Source of the DNA: Bacteroidota bacterium
Lineage (GTDB): Bacteria; Bacteroidota; Bacteroidia; Chitinophagales; Chitinophagaceae
Reading direction: 5' to 3'
Assembly: GCA_023411775.1 (NCBI GenBank)
Contig: JAEYOL010000037.1
Span: 1-14,097, forward strand
DNA length: 14,097 bases
The position numbers and the translations under genes were made by a program. Positions 13,644 through 14,097 of the stretch are shown here, piece by piece. Every line of letters starts with the position of its first letter. Within the stretch, counting starts at the first letter, position 1. The notes beneath the pieces were generated by a model. The model had not been told where the DNA came from, made no database searches, and worked only from the letters and a program-made list of their open reading frames with translations.

Positions 13644-14097
13644 ATGAATAAAGAACTATCATACCAGGGCCACAACATTTTTTACCGTGTAAATGGTGAA
13701 GGAAAAACAGTAATGCTCCTACATGGGTTTGGTGAAACAGGCGAAGTGTGGCATCAGCAGGTAGAATTCCTGAAAGATGATTTCAAACTGATCGTACCCG
13801 ATCTGCCAGGTAGTGGCGGGTCAGCAATTATCGACGATATGGGCATGGAAGGCCTGGCCGGTGCCATCAAAGCAATAGCTGACGAGGAAGGGATCGACAC
13901 CGGGAATAATGATGTATTAACCATGGTAGGCCACAGTATGGGCGGGTATATTACCCTGGCTTTCGCTGACAAATATCCCCAGTACCTCGATGCCTTTGGT
14001 TTGTTTCATTCTTCAGCCTATGCCGATTCGGATGAAAAGCGAACAACCCGGAAAAAAGGAATTGATTTTGTTCGCCAGCATGGTGCCTTTGAATTTT
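13644..14097 (+). CDS. Alpha/beta hydrolase (3' end cut by window edge)
   Basis: The frame opens at the ATG at 13644, four bases after the lnt stop, and runs 151 complete codons to the right edge. Near the N-terminus is the oxyanion-hole motif HGFGE (27-31) after the strand TVMLL. Then comes VPDLPGSGGS (51-60), and the nucleophile elbow GHSMGG at 96-101 with Ser98. These are typical of the alpha/beta hydrolase fold family 1 (esterases, lactonases, C-C hydrolases). The Asp and His of the triad would lie beyond the window, so the substrate cannot be judged. Tight spacing suggests it is co-transcribed with lnt; a link to lipoprotein or lipid metabolism is possible but unproven. Confidence 0.88.
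   Translation, partial: MNKELSYQGHNIFYRVNGEGKTVMLLHGFGETGEVWHQQVEFLKDDFKLIVPDLPGSGGSAIIDDMGMEGLAGAIKAIADEEGIDTGNNDVLTMVGHSMGGYITLAFADKYPQYLDAFGLFHSSAYADSDEKRTTRKKGIDFVRQHGAFEF

Overview
The window is a chromosomal segment from a member of the Bacteroidota, most likely of the Chitinophagaceae or a close relative. This is inferred from the gene content: a C-terminal type IX secretion sorting domain (gliding-motility/CHU_C type), a TPR-PD40-OmpA protein built like PorE, and Bacteroidota-style QueE, DprA and Lnt. It is also inferred from TAnnTTTG promoter elements lying directly in front of start codons. The genes look vertically inherited and dense. There is no phage, transposase, CRISPR array, tRNA or rRNA that I can recognise.

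Layout. Positions 1-2486 (minus strand) hold a two-gene unit: a small exported beta-barrel protein (1659-2486), then a helix-hairpin-helix (HhH) plus predicted outer-membrane barrel protein (1-1662, cut by the window edge). Their reading frames overlap by 4 bases. A 77-128 bp divergent spacer with two hairpin-like palindromes separates them from the plus-strand genes. These run folD (2615-3490), queE (3602-4225), a PorE-like OmpA protein (4298-6211), dprA (6305-7411), a large secreted PKD/Ig protein with a T9SS sorting domain (7489-9570), guaB (9821-11317), a 5'(3')-deoxyribonucleotidase (11354-11872), lnt (12011-13639) and an alpha/beta hydrolase cut by the right edge (13644-14097).

Functional themes. 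folD (one-carbon units), queE (7-deazaguanine precursor), guaB (GMP branch) and the deoxyribonucleotidase are nucleotide and one-carbon housekeeping genes. lnt finishes lipoproteins. The two minus-strand proteins, the OmpA protein and the CHU_C protein belong to the outer envelope or T9SS world. dprA handles incoming single-stranded DNA, which makes the nearby exported HhH-barrel protein more interesting as a possible DNA-contacting envelope protein; this link is inference only.

The least explained DNA is the 250-bp gap 9571-9820. It has imperfect inverted ends, an internal 11-bp stem, a small minus-strand open frame and a perfect 8-bp palindrome beside the guaB promoter. Also unexplained are the short-period degenerate repeats in the spacers before queE and after the deoxyribonucleotidase gene. 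No clear new multi-gene system is visible.
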